Of a DNA stretch of 64,000 bases, positions 1-12,282 are shown piece after piece. The notes under the pieces were generated by a model. That model saw only the letters and a program-made list of their open reading frames with translations. It did no database searches and was not told the DNA's origin. The stretch covers positions 248,001 through 312,000 of the forward strand of contig NZ_CP016591.1 of the NCBI RefSeq assembly GCF_001698205.1. Direction: 5' to 3'. Numbering within the stretch: position 1 is the first letter of the stretch; each line of letters opens with the position of its first letter. The stretch is from Tsuneonella dongtanensis. Its GTDB lineage: Bacteria > Pseudomonadota > Alphaproteobacteria > Sphingomonadales > Sphingomonadaceae. Position numbers and translations under genes: made by a program.

Positions 1-754
1 TCTGGTTGGAATGGGTATCCCACCCTCCGGTTTCGATCATCATCACCCGCGCACCATCCGCAGGGGCAAGAAGCGATGCGGCAAGCTTGCCGAGGTCGCC
101 GCCGTTGCGGCCGTCATTGCCGGCAAGGTCGCCAGCGAGCTCCTTCGTCTTGATCGCTTCGGCCCACATCGGGGCCAGTTGCGCATCTGCGGCATACAAG
201 TCGCCCAAACGGAGCAGCAGGTCCTGGCTCGCGTCGGGCAGACGGTTGGGCGAATAGGTCGCGACCTGCTGGTTGCCGCGAAGCGCCAGCGGCACGGCTG
301 GCGCAAGCGCGAGCGCTTCGTTCTCGCCGGGAAGCAGCGGGAGGAGCCGCCCCAGCCAGCCGGTCCTCAGACCGTATGGCGCCGCGGCCCCGCTTTCGAG
401 CACGTTCTGCCCGTCGAAATGCGACCGGTCGCGATAGGCGGTCGCGACAGCATGAAAGGCACGCGCTTCGCCGGCGGCGAACAGGCCTGCGGTTGCCTGC
501 ATCTCCGGGTGAAGCCCGAACATCCCGTCGAGCGGGATCGGTGCATCGTCGCGCAACGCGCCGCGCAGCGAGGCCAGCGCCGGATCGCCGACCGGTGGCA
601 CGATCGCGAGCCCGTCGGCAGCGCCGCGCTGGATCAGGAAAACAAGCCGCTTGTCGGTCTGGGCGGCCGCGAAGGCTGCCGAGGGAAGCAGCGTGATCGC
701 TCCCAGCAGCCCGCCCGCTGCAAGCAGGCGTCGGCGATCGATCTGCGTGGTCAT
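1..754 (-). CDS. DUF1501 family protein (C-terminus cut off by window edge)
   Basis: This gene runs off the left edge; about 250 codons are visible. The N-terminus carries a twin-arginine-like patch (DRRRLLAAGG) followed by a hydrophobic stretch ending AAFAAA, so export by Tat is likely. The last visible residues contain the family hallmark TGGWDTHSNQ. DUF1501 proteins are sulfatase-like, usually secreted, and almost always paired with a DUF1800 gene, as here; their biochemical role is unknown. The chosen ATG at 754 has a GGAGG 8 nt upstream; an in-frame ATG at 760 is too close to that site. The upstream DUF1800 stop codon overlaps this region, so the pair is probably translationally coupled. 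Confidence 0.9.
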   Translation of the reverse strand, partial: MTTQIDRRRLLAAGGLLGAITLLPSAAFAAAQTDKRLVFLIQRGAADGLAIVPPVGDPALASLRGALRDDAPIPLDGMFGLHPEMQATAGLFAAGEARAFHAVATAYRDRSHFDGQNVLESGAAAPYGLRTGWLGRLLPLLPGENEALALAPAVPLALRGNQQVATYSPNRLPDASQDLLLRLGDLYAADAQLAPMWAEAIKTKELAGDLAGNDGRNGGDLGKLAASLLAPADGARVMMIETGGWDTHSNQ

Positions 755-759
755 CGACA

Positions 760-2214
760 TCACCTCCGGAGGAATTCGGGGCTGGCGAACAGGAGCGCCA
801 GGCCGGTCGAGGGCTGTTCGGCCCGCGCGATCGCCTGATTGGTCATCGGCGATAGGCCATCGGGCGCGACAGCTTCGGCGATCGCTCGCGGATCGACGGC
901 GTTTCCGCGCCGGTTGGCGATCTGCTGGGCAACCTCGACCCGAGTCATCAGCGCTCCGGGCCCGGCCCAGTCGGCTGCGGTATCGCCGAACCCTGCCGGG
1001 CTGCCCGGTCGCCAGACGGGCATCCCCAGCTGCTGGAAGAGCGCAGGCGCGGCCCTCTGCTGGGGCAATTGCGGCGAACCGCTCGCCCGCAGGGCCGCGA
1101 CCGTCCAGTCCCACGGGTTCCGGAACTTGGCTGCATCGCCGTTCCAAGCCTCGGGCGAATCGATCAGCGCGCGATAGAGCGTCGGCAAGTCTCCCTGTCC
1201 TTCCAGGAACGCCTTTTCGAGCCGCGCGACCATTGCGGGCGGCGGATCGTCGGCAGCAAAGTGCCGGGCGAGCTTCGTCGCGACATGGCGCGCGGTCGAT
1301 GGCGAGCGAGCGAGGTCGCGCAGGACCGCGAGCGCCTGCTCGGCTCCATCGTCGGGATATTGCTTTCCGAGAATCGTGCGTGTGCCCGGTTCGTGCAGCG
1401 GTTCGACGAAGGCGGTCTCCCCGGGCGCCGCATTCGGCATCAGCCGCGCGAGGGGTCCGGCGCGCAGGCCTGCCAGCGACCATCCGGTCAGAGCGCGCGC
1501 AAGTTCGGTAACATCTGCCTGGCTGTATCCGGTGCGCACGCCAAGCGTGTGCAATTCGAGGATTTCGCGCGCGAGATTCTCGTTGAGGCCGCGCTGGCGC
1601 CCGTTCGCGCGATTGCCGCGTTGCGCGATCCGGCTGTTGGGTCCCACCGATTGCGCCTGGTCGAGGAACAGCAGCATCGCCGGATGCAGGACCGCGGCCA
1701 CCAGCATGTCGTGAAAGTTTCCCATCACATGCGGGCGGATCGCTTCGAATTCGTAATTGCCCGCGAGCGGAACCACCGGCTGCTTGTCGGCCGATATGGC
1801 GAAGTGGTTGGACCAGAAGTGGACGAGGCGTTCGGCGAACGGCGTGTCGGTCGCAACGGCAGACGCCAGCCGGGCGTTGACCGCACCGATATAGGCCATG
1901 CGCAGCCCGTTGACGCGCTGGATATTGGCCGGACGGTTTTCCGATTCCTGGACGCTGTCCATCGCGGCGTCCATTCCGGGCGCCATGGCCGCATCCTCGC
2001 GCTTGCGGCTTCGCTCTTCCTGTACCTGCTCGCGATACTCGCGAAAGCGCGTCACGAGTTCGGCACGGCTCGGTTGCGCAGCGATCGCGGGCGGCGATGC
2101 GACGAAACGGGACAACTGTGACGCAGCCCAGCCGCGCGGATCGCCTCCGAGCGAGTCGTCCGGGCGAGCACCCAGCCCGAAACGGTTGTACGCGATGGTC
2201 TTCTCACCCGTCAT
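760..2214 (-). CDS. DUF1800 family protein
   Basis: A protein of about 484 residues beginning MTGEKTIAYNRFGLG, which is the typical DUF1800 N-terminus (RFGLGA). Internal stretches such as HFWSNHF, LARE(I/L)LELHTLGV and EVT-like motifs are family features. The start at 2214 is preferred over an upstream ATG at 2244 because a GGAGAGG lies about 6 nt before it. It is cotranscribed with the DUF1501 gene immediately downstream. The pair is common in Sphingomonadales and other Gram-negatives; function has not been established. Confidence is high in the family, none in the reaction. Confidence 0.9.
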   Translation of the reverse strand: MTGEKTIAYNRFGLGARPDDSLGGDPRGWAASQLSRFVASPPAIAAQPSRAELVTRFREYREQVQEERSRKREDAAMAPGMDAAMDSVQESENRPANIQRVNGLRMAYIGAVNARLASAVATDTPFAERLVHFWSNHFAISADKQPVVPLAGNYEFEAIRPHVMGNFHDMLVAAVLHPAMLLFLDQAQSVGPNSRIAQRGNRANGRQRGLNENLAREILELHTLGVRTGYSQADVTELARALTGWSLAGLRAGPLARLMPNAAPGETAFVEPLHEPGTRTILGKQYPDDGAEQALAVLRDLARSPSTARHVATKLARHFAADDPPPAMVARLEKAFLEGQGDLPTLYRALIDSPEAWNGDAAKFRNPWDWTVAALRASGSPQLPQQRAAPALFQQLGMPVWRPGSPAGFGDTAADWAGPGALMTRVEVAQQIANRRGNAVDPRAIAEAVAPDGLSPMTNQAIARAEQPSTGLALLFASPEFLRR

Positions 2215-2297
2215 GCGCGGCCTCTCCTTCGCGGGAGAAGCCATTCTAGCGCATCAGGCTGAACCGCGGCGTAGCGATTTGTATCGGCTGGTCGCGA

Positions 2298-4559
<2,262 letters not shown>

Positions 4560-4678
4560 AGTTTCCCCCTGTCATCGGCTGTCGCTTGAGGCCCTAACGG
4601 AAACCGGCGGGCGGCAACAGGGGAAAGGCGCGCGGCTTGCCGTTCCGAATCGGAAGCCCACCGGCTAACCCCCGCAGC

Positions 4679-7303
4679 GTGGCGGGCGGTTCGACTCCGA
4701 TGATGGCGCAGTACCTTGCGCTCAAGGCGCAGGCCGAAGGGTGCCTGCTGTTCTACCGCATGGGGGATTTCTTCGAACTGTTCTTCGACGATGCGAAGAT
4801 CGCCGCGCAGATTCTCGATATCGCACTGACCAGCAGGGGCGAGCACGGAGGGGCGCCGATCCCGATGTGCGGCGTGCCCGTCCATTCGGCCGAAGGCTAT
4901 CTCGCCCGGCTGATCAAGGCGGGCCAGCGGGTGGCGATCGCCGAGCAGGTCGAGACCCCCGAGGAAGCGAAGGTTCGGGCCAAGCGCGAAGGCACGCCGT
5001 CATCGAAGGCGCTGGTCGCGCGCGACATCGTCAGGTTCGTGACCGCAGGCACGCTGACCGAGGAATCGCTCCTCGAACCGCGCCGCGCGAACGTGCTTGC
5101 CGCGGCCTGCGAACTGCGCGGGACCTGCGGCGTCGCAGCAGTCGACATCTCGACAGGGCGCATGACGCTCGAGGAGTGTGCGATTGGCGACTTGCCTGCG
5201 GCGGTCGCCAGGTTGGGACCGAGCGAGATCGTCTCGCCCGAAGGCTGGGAGAGCGCTCCCGGGGAAGTAATGCCGCGCCCGCGACACGAATTCTCGAGTG
5301 ATGCGGGGGCGGAGCGCCTGTGCCGGGTCCACGGCGTCGCGACTCTCGACGGCTTCGGTGTCTTTTCGCGTGCCATGCTCGCCGCGGCCGGCGGACTGGT
5401 CGCCTATCTCGAACACGTAGGCCGGGGAAGCTTGCCCCTGCTCCTGCCGCCGGTCGCGCTGGAGAGCGGTACTACGCTGGGAATGGATGCCGCGACCCGG
5501 GCCAGTCTGGAGATCGTCGAGGGGAGCCGCGGCGGGCGTGGCGGTAGCCTGATCGAATCGATCGACCGGTGTGCGACCGGAGCGGGCGCACGGCAGCTCG
5601 CAGAGGACCTTTCCGCCCCGCTCACCGATCGTACCGCGATCGAGAACCGGCTGGCGCTGGTGGCCTGGCTTCACGACGACCCGCTGCTTCGCGCCGATAT
5701 TCGCGCGGCGTTACGCGCCCTGCCCGATCTGGGGCGCGCGATCGGACGGGTGGCGGCCGGGCGCGGCAGCCCGCGCGACCTTGGCCAGTTGCGCGACGGG
5801 CTGGACGGGGCGCGACGTCTCCGCGACCACCTGGCCGGGCTGGACGATCGCCCGGCCTTGCTGGAAGAGCTTCTGCCCCGGCTGGGCGGCCACGGCGCAC
5901 TCACCGATCTTTATTCCCGCGCGCTCGTCCCCTCGCCGCCCACCGAGCGTGGCAAGGGCAGTTTCATCGCCGAAGGCTACGACGCCGCACTCGACGATCT
6001 TCGGCGCACATCGGGCAACGCCCGCCGCGCGATCGCTGCGCTGGAGGCGAAGTACCGCGCAGAGACCGGCATCGCCGCGCTCAAGATCCGGCACAACGGC
6101 GTGCTCGGCTATTTCATCGAGGTGCCCGCGAAACACGCCGACGCGCTGATGCTTCCGGAAAGCGGCTTCACCCACCGCCAGACGATGGCAGGCGCGGTGC
6201 GGTTCAACTCGTTGTCGCTCCACGAAGAGGCGAGCCGGATCGCCGAGGCGGGCGGTCACGCGCTCGCCGCCGAGGAAGCCCACTTCGAAGACCTTGTCGA
6301 ACGGGCCGTTGCAGCGCGCGAGGCTATCGCGAGGACGGCCGCCGCGATCGCCCGCATCGATGTCGCTGCCAGTCACGCAGAGCGGGCGGCCGAGGGCGGC
6401 TGGGCGAGACCGCGTATCGTCGAGGACGCCGTGCTTCAGGTGGAAGGCGGACGGCATCCGGTGGTCGAGGCTGCGCTCGCCGCTTCAGGCGAACGATTTG
6501 TCGCCAACGATTGCGCGCTGGGTCCGGACGACCGGCTGTGGCTGATCGGCGGGCCCAACATGGGCGGCAAGTCGACCTTCCTGCGCCAGAACGCGCTGAT
6601 CGTGTTGCTTGCACAGGCAGGCGCCTTCGTTCCCGCGAGCGCGGCGACGATCGGCCTGACCGACCGTTTGTTCAGCCGGGTCGGCGCAAGCGACCAGCTT
6701 GCGCGCGGCCGATCCACCTTCATGGTCGAAATGGTCGAGACCGCGGCGATCCTCAGCCAAGCGACCGAGCGCTCCTTCGTCATCCTCGACGAAGTCGGCC
6801 GCGGTACCTCGACCTACGACGGGCTTGCCCTGGCCTGGGCCGTTGCCGAGGCGGTCCATACGGGCAACCGCAGTCGCTGCCTGTTCGCCACCCACTATCA
6901 CGAACTCGCGCGACTTGCCGAAAGCTGCGAGGCGCTCTCGCTCCACCATGTGCGCGCGCGCGAATGGAAGGGCGATCTCGTACTCATGCACGAGCTGGCC
7001 GAGGGGCCGGCCGACCGATCCTACGGACTGGCGGTCGCGCGTCTGGCCGGGGTGCCTCCCAATGTCGTGGCGCGCGCCAAGACCGTTCTCGACAAGCTCG
7101 AGAAGGGACGCGCGGAAACCGGCGGGCTTGCCGCAGGGCTTGGCGACCTGCCGCTGTTCGCCGCAGCCGCGCATGCCGAGGAGGAAGCCTGCGACACCCT
7201 GCGCGATTCCTTGCGCACGCTGGACGTCGATGCGTTGTCGCCGCGCGAAGCTCTCGACGTGCTCTACACGCTCAAGCGCGAAGCAGGTGAAAGCGAGCCT
7301 TAA
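4679..7303 (+). CDS. mutS: DNA mismatch repair protein MutS
   Basis: MutS recognises base mismatches and starts mismatch repair. The mismatch-contacting motif FFELFF (Phe-X-Glu) lies near the N-terminus in [15 protein letters not shown]; the ATPase domain has Walker [15 protein letters not shown] and Walker [15 protein letters not shown], then ATHYHEL. Length (about 874 residues) is normal. The start is uncertain: the open frame extends to a TTG at 4637, a GTG lies at 4679 and an ATG at 4700 ([10 protein letters not shown]). I chose the GTG; the conserved region begins at MMAQYL, so all three encode the full domain set. No clear Shine-Dalgarno decides among them. Confidence 0.97.
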   Translation: MAGGSTPMMAQYLALKAQAEGCLLFYRMGDFFELFFDDAKIAAQILDIALTSRGEHGGAPIPMCGVPVHSAEGYLARLIKAGQRVAIAEQVETPEEAKVRAKREGTPSSKALVARDIVRFVTAGTLTEESLLEPRRANVLAAACELRGTCGVAAVDISTGRMTLEECAIGDLPAAVARLGPSEIVSPEGWESAPGEVMPRPRHEFSSDAGAERLCRVHGVATLDGFGVFSRAMLAAAGGLVAYLEHVGRGSLPLLLPPVALESGTTLGMDAATRASLEIVEGSRGGRGGSLIESIDRCATGAGARQLAEDLSAPLTDRTAIENRLALVAWLHDDPLLRADIRAALRALPDLGRAIGRVAAGRGSPRDLGQLRDGLDGARRLRDHLAGLDDRPALLEELLPRLGGHGALTDLYSRALVPSPPTERGKGSFIAEGYDAALDDLRRTSGNARRAIAALEAKYRAETGIAALKIRHNGVLGYFIEVPAKHADALMLPESGFTHRQTMAGAVRFNSLSLHEEASRIAEAGGHALAAEEAHFEDLVERAVAAREAIARTAAAIARIDVAASHAERAAEGGWARPRIVEDAVLQVEGGRHPVVEAALAASGERFVANDCALGPDDRLWLIGGPNMGGKSTFLRQNALIVLLAQAGAFVPASAATIGLTDRLFSRVGASDQLARGRSTFMVEMVETAAILSQATERSFVILDEVGRGTSTYDGLALAWAVAEAVHTGNRSRCLFATHYHELARLAESCEALSLHHVRAREWKGDLVLMHELAEGPADRSYGLAVARLAGVPPNVVARAKTVLDKLEKGRAETGGLAAGLGDLPLFAAAAHAEEEACDTLRDSLRTLDVDALSPREALDVLYTLKREAGESEP

Positions 7304-7326
7304 CTTTCGCAGGGTATGCTCGCGCC

Positions 7327-7695
7327 ATGCGCGGATACATGTTTCGAAATCGCTGGTTAGCCCTGCTGTTCGTCGGCATCGTGCTGGCAAGCGTGACCAA
7401 AGTCGTGGGCACGGGCAAGGGCGACGGCGCGCTCGATCAGGCGAAACAGCAAATCGAATCCCAAAAGGCGCAGGCGGATCAGTTTTCCTCCGAACACTCC
7501 GATTCCGCGTCCGACGACAGCGTCATCTACGAGTTTACGCCAGACGAGGAACTGATCGATTCCGCAAGCGGGGAGGATCCGACACCCTCCGACGCCTTCG
7601 GCGCAGAGGTCAACGAGGACCCCGAGGTTGTGCCCTCGGACGAACTCGTTATCGTCATGGACGATGACGCGGGAGCAACAGGACAAGCCGAATAG
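7327..7695 (+). CDS. Small membrane-anchored acidic protein of unknown function
   Basis: 122 residues. After a short basic start (MRGYMFRNRW) comes a single hydrophobic segment (LALLFVGIVLASVTKVV), then a soluble tail that is very rich in Asp, Glu and Ser. This looks like an inner-membrane anchor with an acidic, probably disordered, outer domain. No family is recognised. It begins 23 nt after mutS and overlaps the start of the DUF202 gene by 32 nt, so it probably belongs to that transcription unit. Confidence 0.65.
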   Translation: MRGYMFRNRWLALLFVGIVLASVTKVVGTGKGDGALDQAKQQIESQKAQADQFSSEHSDSASDDSVIYEFTPDEELIDSASGEDPTPSDAFGAEVNEDPEVVPSDELVIVMDDDAGATGQAE

Positions 7696-8071
7696 CAACG
7701 ATCTGGCGGCAGAGCGGACCGAACTCGCCGAAGACCGCAACATCATGGCGATGGAGCGAACTTTCGCCGGGTGGATTCGTACCGCATTCGCCGCGATCGG
7801 CATCGGCTTGGCATTCCGGGCGGTTTTCGGTGCTTTCGACCCGCCGTGGTTGGCGCGCGCGATCGCGACCCTGTTCATTCTCGCCGGAGCCGCGCTGGCT
7901 TGGTCCGCCCAGCGAAGGATGTGCGCGACCTTGGCACGCCTTCACTCGCATAAGCTCGAAGGGCCATCCGCGCCCAACTTCCGCCTTCTCGCCTACGCGG
8001 TGGTGGTCGGTGCGCTGGTGCTGGTCGCGGGACTCTGGATCCTGAACGACGGCGATCTTGGCGCGATCTAG
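7664..8071 (+). CDS. DUF202 (YidH-type) membrane protein
   Basis: About 135 residues with three hydrophobic segments. The motif RTFAGWIRTAFAAIGIGLAF is the DUF202 signature (conserved xRTxLAWxRTxxA pattern). The start at 7664 gives MTREQQDKPNSNDLAAERTELAEDRN, a typical soluble head before the first helix; the open frame extends further upstream but only inside the preceding gene. The stop codon shares the palindrome CTAG with the stop of the convergent gene on the other strand. Function unknown; an inner-membrane location is inferred. Confidence 0.85.
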   Translation: MTREQQDKPNSNDLAAERTELAEDRNIMAMERTFAGWIRTAFAAIGIGLAFRAVFGAFDPPWLARAIATLFILAGAALAWSAQRRMCATLARLHSHKLEGPSAPNFRLLAYAVVVGALVLVAGLWILNDGDLGAI

Positions 8072-8346
8072 CCCTCTTCGTCGGAAGGCTCTTTGCCGTA
8101 GTAGTCCTCATCGTCGTCCATGCTTGGCTCGCCCTTGAACGCGCCCATATCGATCCGGCCCGAAGCTTCCATGTCGCGCATGTGATCGACCAGGTCCGGC
8201 GTCTCGGTCGTGTCGTGCTTCACGCTCGCGGTCGGATCGCCCTTGCGCAGCGCCTGCGCCTGTTCGGCGACCGTCTGCGCCTGCGATTGTTCATCGTCCT
8301 GCTCGGAATTGTGCAGTTCGGGCGCGAGTTCGGGATCGGTGGGCAT
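8068..8346 (-). CDS. Small acidic hypothetical protein
   Basis: A 92-residue, strongly acidic, Gln/Glu-rich protein (starting MPTDPELAPELHNSEQDDEQ and ending DEDYYGKEPSDEEG) without membrane segments. It has no recognised domain. The start at 8346 is preferred over 8373 because the conserved-looking acidic sequence begins there. It lies convergent to the DUF202 gene and upstream, on the same strand, of nothing obvious; it follows the dehydrogenase gene by about 57 nt and may be cotranscribed with it. Function unknown. Confidence 0.65.
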   Translation of the reverse strand: MPTDPELAPELHNSEQDDEQSQAQTVAEQAQALRKGDPTASVKHDTTETPDLVDHMRDMEASGRIDMGAFKGEPSMDDDEDYYGKEPSDEEG

Positions 8347-8403
8347 GGGTACGGGACTCCTTTGCCGCATCAACCCGCGTGAGGCGCGCCGCGTTCCCCG
8401 ATT

Positions 8404-9273
8404 TCAGCGCGTCGGCACCGGCTCCTCACCGGAATAGTCGTAGAAACCCTTGCCCGCCTTGCGGCCCAGCCAGCCAGCCTCGACATATTTGAGCAGCAGT
8501 GGTGCGGGCCGATACTTGGGATCGCCGGTGGAGCCATGGAGGACGCGGACGATCTCGAGGCAGGTGTCGAGCCCGATGAAGTCGGCCAGCTGCAGCGGTC
8601 CCATCGGGTGGTTGAGGCCGAGGCGGCAGGCGGCATCGATGTCCGCCACGCTCGCGGTGCCCTCGCCAAGCGCGAAGACCGCCTCGTTGAGCATCGGCAT
8701 CAGCACCCGGTTGACCACGAAGCCCGGCGCGTCCTGCACCTCGACCACGTGTTTGCCGAGGCTCTGCCCAAGCGCCTTGGTTCGCGCGATCGTCTTGGCC
8801 GAGGTGGCGAGGCCTGCAATCACCTCGATCAGCCCCATCACCGGCACGGGGTTGAAGAAATGCAGCCCGATGAAGCGCGCCGGATCGGACGACCAGTTGG
8901 CCATGCGGGTGATCGGGATCGAGCTGGTGTTGCTGGCAAGTATGGCGCCCGCGCCGAGGACCTTTCCTGCGCTTTCGAAGATCGCCTGCTTGATGCGCTC
9001 GTTTTCGGTTGCCGCCTCGATGATGAACGTCGCGTCGCTCATCTGCGCAAGATCGGCGACCGGCTCGATCAGCGCGAGTGCGCTATCCGCATCGGCGGTA
9101 TCGAGCTTGCCCTTGCCGACGAGCCGGGCAAGCCCCTTGGCGATCCCGGCCTTGCCTTTATCGGCGGCGGCAAGATCGATGTCGGACAGAAACACCCGAT
9201 AGCCGTGCTGGGCGAGGGTCTGCGCTATGCCCGAGCCCATCTGCCCCGCCCCGATGACGCCGATCGTGTCCAT
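8404..9273 (-). CDS. 3-hydroxybutyryl-CoA dehydrogenase (NAD-dependent)
   Basis: 289 residues, the usual length for the stand-alone FadB-like dehydrogenase. The N-terminal Rossmann fold shows [14 protein letters not shown], and the catalytic region shows [17 protein letters not shown] with the catalytic His, followed by the substrate domain containing [14 protein letters not shown] and the C-terminal [13 protein letters not shown]. It oxidises 3-hydroxyacyl-CoA to 3-oxoacyl-CoA in short-chain fatty acid or butanoate metabolism. The cobalamin adenosyltransferase gene lies just upstream on the same strand (58 nt gap). Confidence 0.95.
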   Translation of the reverse strand: MDTIGVIGAGQMGSGIAQTLAQHGYRVFLSDIDLAAADKGKAGIAKGLARLVGKGKLDTADADSALALIEPVADLAQMSDATFIIEAATENERIKQAIFESAGKVLGAGAILASNTSSIPITRMANWSSDPARFIGLHFFNPVPVMGLIEVIAGLATSAKTIARTKALGQSLGKHVVEVQDAPGFVVNRVLMPMLNEAVFALGEGTASVADIDAACRLGLNHPMGPLQLADFIGLDTCLEIVRVLHGSTGDPKYRPAPLLLKYVEAGWLGRKAGKGFYDYSGEEPVPTR

Positions 9274-9331
9274 GCCTGCCTCCTTCGCACTTGCAGCAAG
9301 AGCCGCGGTTAGCGAGGGTCCCGCCCGATGG

Positions 9332-9898
9332 CTAGCGATTAGCGCCCGGTACCCAGGTCACGTCGGCACGGCCCTCGTCGTTCTCCAGCCTGGCGAGCTG
9401 GAAGAGCAGATCGGACAAGCGGTTGACGTAGGCGAGCGCGGCCGGGTTGACCGGCTCGTGGTCGGCAAGGGCGGTCATGGCGCGCTCGGCGCGCCGGACC
9501 GCGGCGCGGGCGACGTGGACGCGGGCAGCCGCCTCGCTGCCGCCGGGTAGGACGAAACTGGTCAGAGGTTCGAGACGCTCGGTTGCCGCGTCGATTCTCG
9601 CCTCGAGCCAATCGGCCTGCGTCGGCACTATCCGCAGGGTCATTTCGCCGGGCTCGAAATCGTCACCCGGGGTAGCGAGGTCGGCACCGAGATCGAACAG
9701 GTCGTTCTGGATGCGGGTGATGTCGGACCCTGCCTCGCCGGTGAGCGCCACCGCCGCCAGACCGAGCGCGGAATTCGCCTCGTCCACGGCGCCGATCGCC
9801 TCTATCCGCGCCGAGTGCTTCGGACAGCGCGATCCGTCGACGAGCCCGGTGGTGCCATCGTCGCCGGTGCGGGTGTAAATCTTGTTGAGCTTGACCAA
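9332..9898 (-). CDS. Cob(I)alamin adenosyltransferase, PduO type
   Basis: 188 residues. The N-terminus has the PduO-type ATP-binding motif [15 protein letters not shown], and later segments show [11 protein letters not shown] and [14 protein letters not shown], which carry the conserved Asp/Arg residues of the trimeric adenosyltransferase. It converts cob(I)alamin to adenosylcobalamin using ATP. It sits between the dehydrogenase and a small two-helix membrane protein, all on the minus strand, with short gaps that suggest one operon. Confidence 0.95.
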   Translation of the reverse strand: MVKLNKIYTRTGDDGTTGLVDGSRCPKHSARIEAIGAVDEANSALGLAAVALTGEAGSDITRIQNDLFDLGADLATPGDDFEPGEMTLRIVPTQADWLEARIDAATERLEPLTSFVLPGGSEAAARVHVARAAVRRAERAMTALADHEPVNPAALAYVNRLSDLLFQLARLENDEGRADVTWVPGANR

Positions 9899-9911
9899 GG
9901 CGCGAGCGAAC

Positions 9912-10139
9912 TCAGCGCGCCATCATGATGATCACCGCGACCACCACGATCGCGAGCGCCTGGTACTTGATGCGGTTGAACATCATCTTGTTCTGCAGGA
10001 GCTGCATTTCGTGCTGGCGTTCGGAGCCGGCCTCGATGTCCGCCCTGTGCGATTGCAGGAATGCGACGATCCCGCGCACGAGCGAATATAGCACCAGCGC
10101 CATGAGCGCGACGAGGACGATGACGAGGACGGTCTGCAT
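9912..10139 (-). CDS. Small twin-transmembrane protein (HIG1-like)
   Basis: 75 residues with two hydrophobic helices, one at each end (TVLVIVLVALMALVLYSLVRG and a second ending AIVVVAVIIMM), separated by a charged loop containing QNKMMFNRIKYQALAI. The loop motif M..R...Q is characteristic of HIG1-type twin-transmembrane proteins, which in alphaproteobacteria are associated with respiratory supercomplexes. It is spaced 13 nt from the adenosyltransferase gene and 4 nt from gluQ, so it is in an operon with both. Confidence 0.8.
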   Translation of the reverse strand: MQTVLVIVLVALMALVLYSLVRGIVAFLQSHRADIEAGSERQHEMQLLQNKMMFNRIKYQALAIVVVAVIIMMAR

Positions 10140-10143
10140 GCCG

Positions 10144-10950
10144 TCAATCTAGGTATTCGCCGAGCGAAATGCCAGCCGGGAAGCGATGCGCGCGCAAGGA
10201 ATCTGCAAGCGCGGGCCCATCCTCTCCAACCAGGCGCAGATCGCGCAATCCCGGCGATCCACGGCGCTTGGCGAGCTTGCGGCCATCGTCTTCCACCAGC
10301 AGGAGATGGTGATGCCACCGCGGCACCGGCAGGTCGAGCAGCGCCTGGAGCAGCCGGTGGATATGGGTGGCGGCAAACAGGTCACGGCCGCGCGTCACCA
10401 GCGTAACCCCGTCGGCGGCGTCATCGAGCGTCGCGGCAAGGTGATAGCTCGCGGGCGCGTCCTTGCGGACCAGAACCGGGTCACCGGCAAGATCGGGGCG
10501 GGCCTGCTGGACGCCGGCGAGCTCGTCCTCCCATTCAATGGCGCCGGTCGACGCCATCGCCCTGCCGACATCGAGCCGCCAGGCCGCTCCGGCGGGCCGG
10601 TCGGTGCGTCCCCGGCAGGTGCCGGGGTAGACCGGCCCCGCCACTTCGGCGCGCGTGCAGGTGCAGGGATAGAGCAGGCCCGCGCTGCGCAAGCGCTCCG
10701 CCGCCGCGTCGTAGCTTGCCAGGCGGGTCGCCTGCGCAGGCACTTCGTTCCACGTCAGCCCCAGCCAGGCGAGGTCGGCGAGGAACTCATCGGCCAGCTC
10801 GGGCCGGGAGCGTGCTCCGTCGATATCCTCTATCCGCAGCAGGAAGCGTCCACCGCGTTCCGTCGCCAGATCGTGCGCGACGATCGCCGAGTAGGCGTGG
10901 CCCAAGTGCAGCGAACCGTTGGGACTGGGGGCGAAGCGGGTAACCTCCAT
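10144..10950 (-). CDS. gluQ: Glutamyl-Q tRNA(Asp) synthetase
   Basis: 268 residues, which is short for a glutamyl-tRNA synthetase and right for GluQ, a paralogue lacking the anticodon-binding domain. It shows the class I HIGH motif within FAPSPNGSLHLGHAYSA, Zn-ligand cysteines in CTCTRAEV and GTCRG, and a KMSKS-like KLAKRRG near residue 225. It attaches glutamate to the queuosine base in tRNA-Asp. Another queuosine gene, queC, lies about 40 kb away in this window. Start ATG at 10950. Confidence 0.95.
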   Translation of the reverse strand: MEVTRFAPSPNGSLHLGHAYSAIVAHDLATERGGRFLLRIEDIDGARSRPELADEFLADLAWLGLTWNEVPAQATRLASYDAAAERLRSAGLLYPCTCTRAEVAGPVYPGTCRGRTDRPAGAAWRLDVGRAMASTGAIEWEDELAGVQQARPDLAGDPVLVRKDAPASYHLAATLDDAADGVTLVTRGRDLFAATHIHRLLQALLDLPVPRWHHHLLLVEDDGRKLAKRRGSPGLRDLRLVGEDGPALADSLRAHRFPAGISLGEYLD

Positions 10951-11055
10951 CCTCTCGCCCTAGCGGCAAATGCCTGTGGATTCAGCAGGTGTCATCAACT
11001 TGACTCCCGAATCGGCAAATGGTCCCTTCGCACCAATCGGGAGGGCAAAGGACAC

Positions 11056-11661
11056 GTGTTCAAGGCCGATCTGATCGAGCGAGCCGCGCATTTTCGCCGC
11101 GCCGAGGACGATCCTTCGCGCAGCCTGGAAAGCTGCCCCGCGCTCGTGCTCAACGCCGACTACACGCCGCTATCGTATTATCCGCTGAGCCTGTGGCCAT
11201 GGCAGACCGCGATCAAGGCGGTGTTCCTCGAACGAGTGGACATCGTCGCGAGCTACGAACGCTGCGTCCACTCGCCCAGCCTCGACATGCAAATCCCCAG
11301 CGTTATCGCGCTGCGGCAATACGTTCGCCCAAGCGAATTTCCCGCCTTCACCCGCTTCAACCTGTTCCTGCGTGACCGCTTCGCCTGCCAGTACTGCGGC
11401 AGCGAGAAGGACTTGACCTTCGACCACGTGATCCCCCGCCGCCTGGGCGGCCGGACGACGTGGGAGAACATCGCCACCGCCTGCGCGCCGTGCAACATGA
11501 AGAAGGGCGGCCGCACGCCGCAACAGGCGCACATGAACCTCGTCCGCCCGATCCGCCCGACGAGCTGGCAGCTCCACCAGCACGGCAAGGCCTTCCCGCC
11601 GAACTATCTTCACGAGACGTGGCGGGACTGGCTTTACTGGGACATCGAACTGGAGGCCTGA
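11056..11661 (+). CDS. HNH endonuclease family protein
   Basis: About 201 residues starting at a GTG (MFKADLIERAAHF) preceded by GGGAGG. The HNH domain near residues 115-160 has CQYCGSEKDLTFDHVIPR and CAPCNMKKGG, giving two CxxC zinc knuckles around the catalytic DHV. The N-terminal part (LVLNADYTPLSYYPLSLWPWQ) is the conserved head of a widely distributed chromosomal HNH family in alphaproteobacteria. It is not linked here to a restriction system or phage genes; its biological role is not known. The same frame is open far upstream but that region overlaps gluQ on the other strand. Confidence 0.9.
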   Translation: MFKADLIERAAHFRRAEDDPSRSLESCPALVLNADYTPLSYYPLSLWPWQTAIKAVFLERVDIVASYERCVHSPSLDMQIPSVIALRQYVRPSEFPAFTRFNLFLRDRFACQYCGSEKDLTFDHVIPRRLGGRTTWENIATACAPCNMKKGGRTPQQAHMNLVRPIRPTSWQLHQHGKAFPPNYLHETWRDWLYWDIELEA

Positions 11662-11665
11662 CGCC

Positions 11666-12220
11666 TCACTCCAGCACCTTGCGCGCCTCCGCGAGAAGCT
11701 CCGGGGTCAAGTCCGCGGAACGTGGCGGAAGTGGCGTCGAGCCTTCTTCTCCGTTCCTATCGATATCGTCGAGCAAGAGCTTCATCTCGGCGATCTCCCT
11801 CACCTGAGCCTCGATGATCTTGTCGGCCAGACGACGAACCCGCGGATCGCTGATTTTAGCCTTGCGGGCATTGTTGATGGCGATCGAATGGTGCGGAATC
11901 ATGGACTTCATGAACCGGGTGTCGTCCACGAGCGCCTGGCTGCGGTTGGCGACAAGAAGGACGGCGGCGAAGATCAGCCCTCCCAGCAAGACCAGCACCT
12001 TCGTCGTGGCGGGCTGGTACATCTTCCACATGAAGGCCAGCATGACCGCGGTCATGACGCCGCCCATTATGAGCGACGACAGCAAGCGGGTGATGCTGAA
12101 CAGAGCGTGCTCGCTGCTGTAAACGAGCTGGTACATCAGGAAGAACATTATCGCTGTGGACGCGGCTATCATCGCCGCGAAGCGTCCCCAGCTCATGCTC
12201 ATCGTGTCATGCTTGTCCAT
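11666..12220 (-). CDS. DUF305 family membrane protein
   Basis: 184 residues. The N-terminal half has three hydrophobic segments ([40 protein letters not shown] and [17 protein letters not shown]). The C-terminal half carries [19 protein letters not shown], the DUF305 signature with a paired histidine that may bind metal. The start at 12220 is chosen because an AAGGAGAG lies 6 nt upstream. DUF305 proteins are often found with copper or heavy-metal genes, but no such neighbour is visible here, so the ligand is unknown. Confidence 0.9.
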   Translation of the reverse strand: MDKHDTMSMSWGRFAAMIAASTAIMFFLMYQLVYSSEHALFSITRLLSSLIMGGVMTAVMLAFMWKMYQPATTKVLVLLGGLIFAAVLLVANRSQALVDDTRFMKSMIPHHSIAINNARKAKISDPRVRRLADKIIEAQVREIAEMKLLLDDIDRNGEEGSTPLPPRSADLTPELLAEARKVLE

Positions 12221-12282
12221 TCTGACTCTCCTTGCACGCAATCGATACGGGCGGAGAGCGGGATGGTTTCGGTCAGGACGGC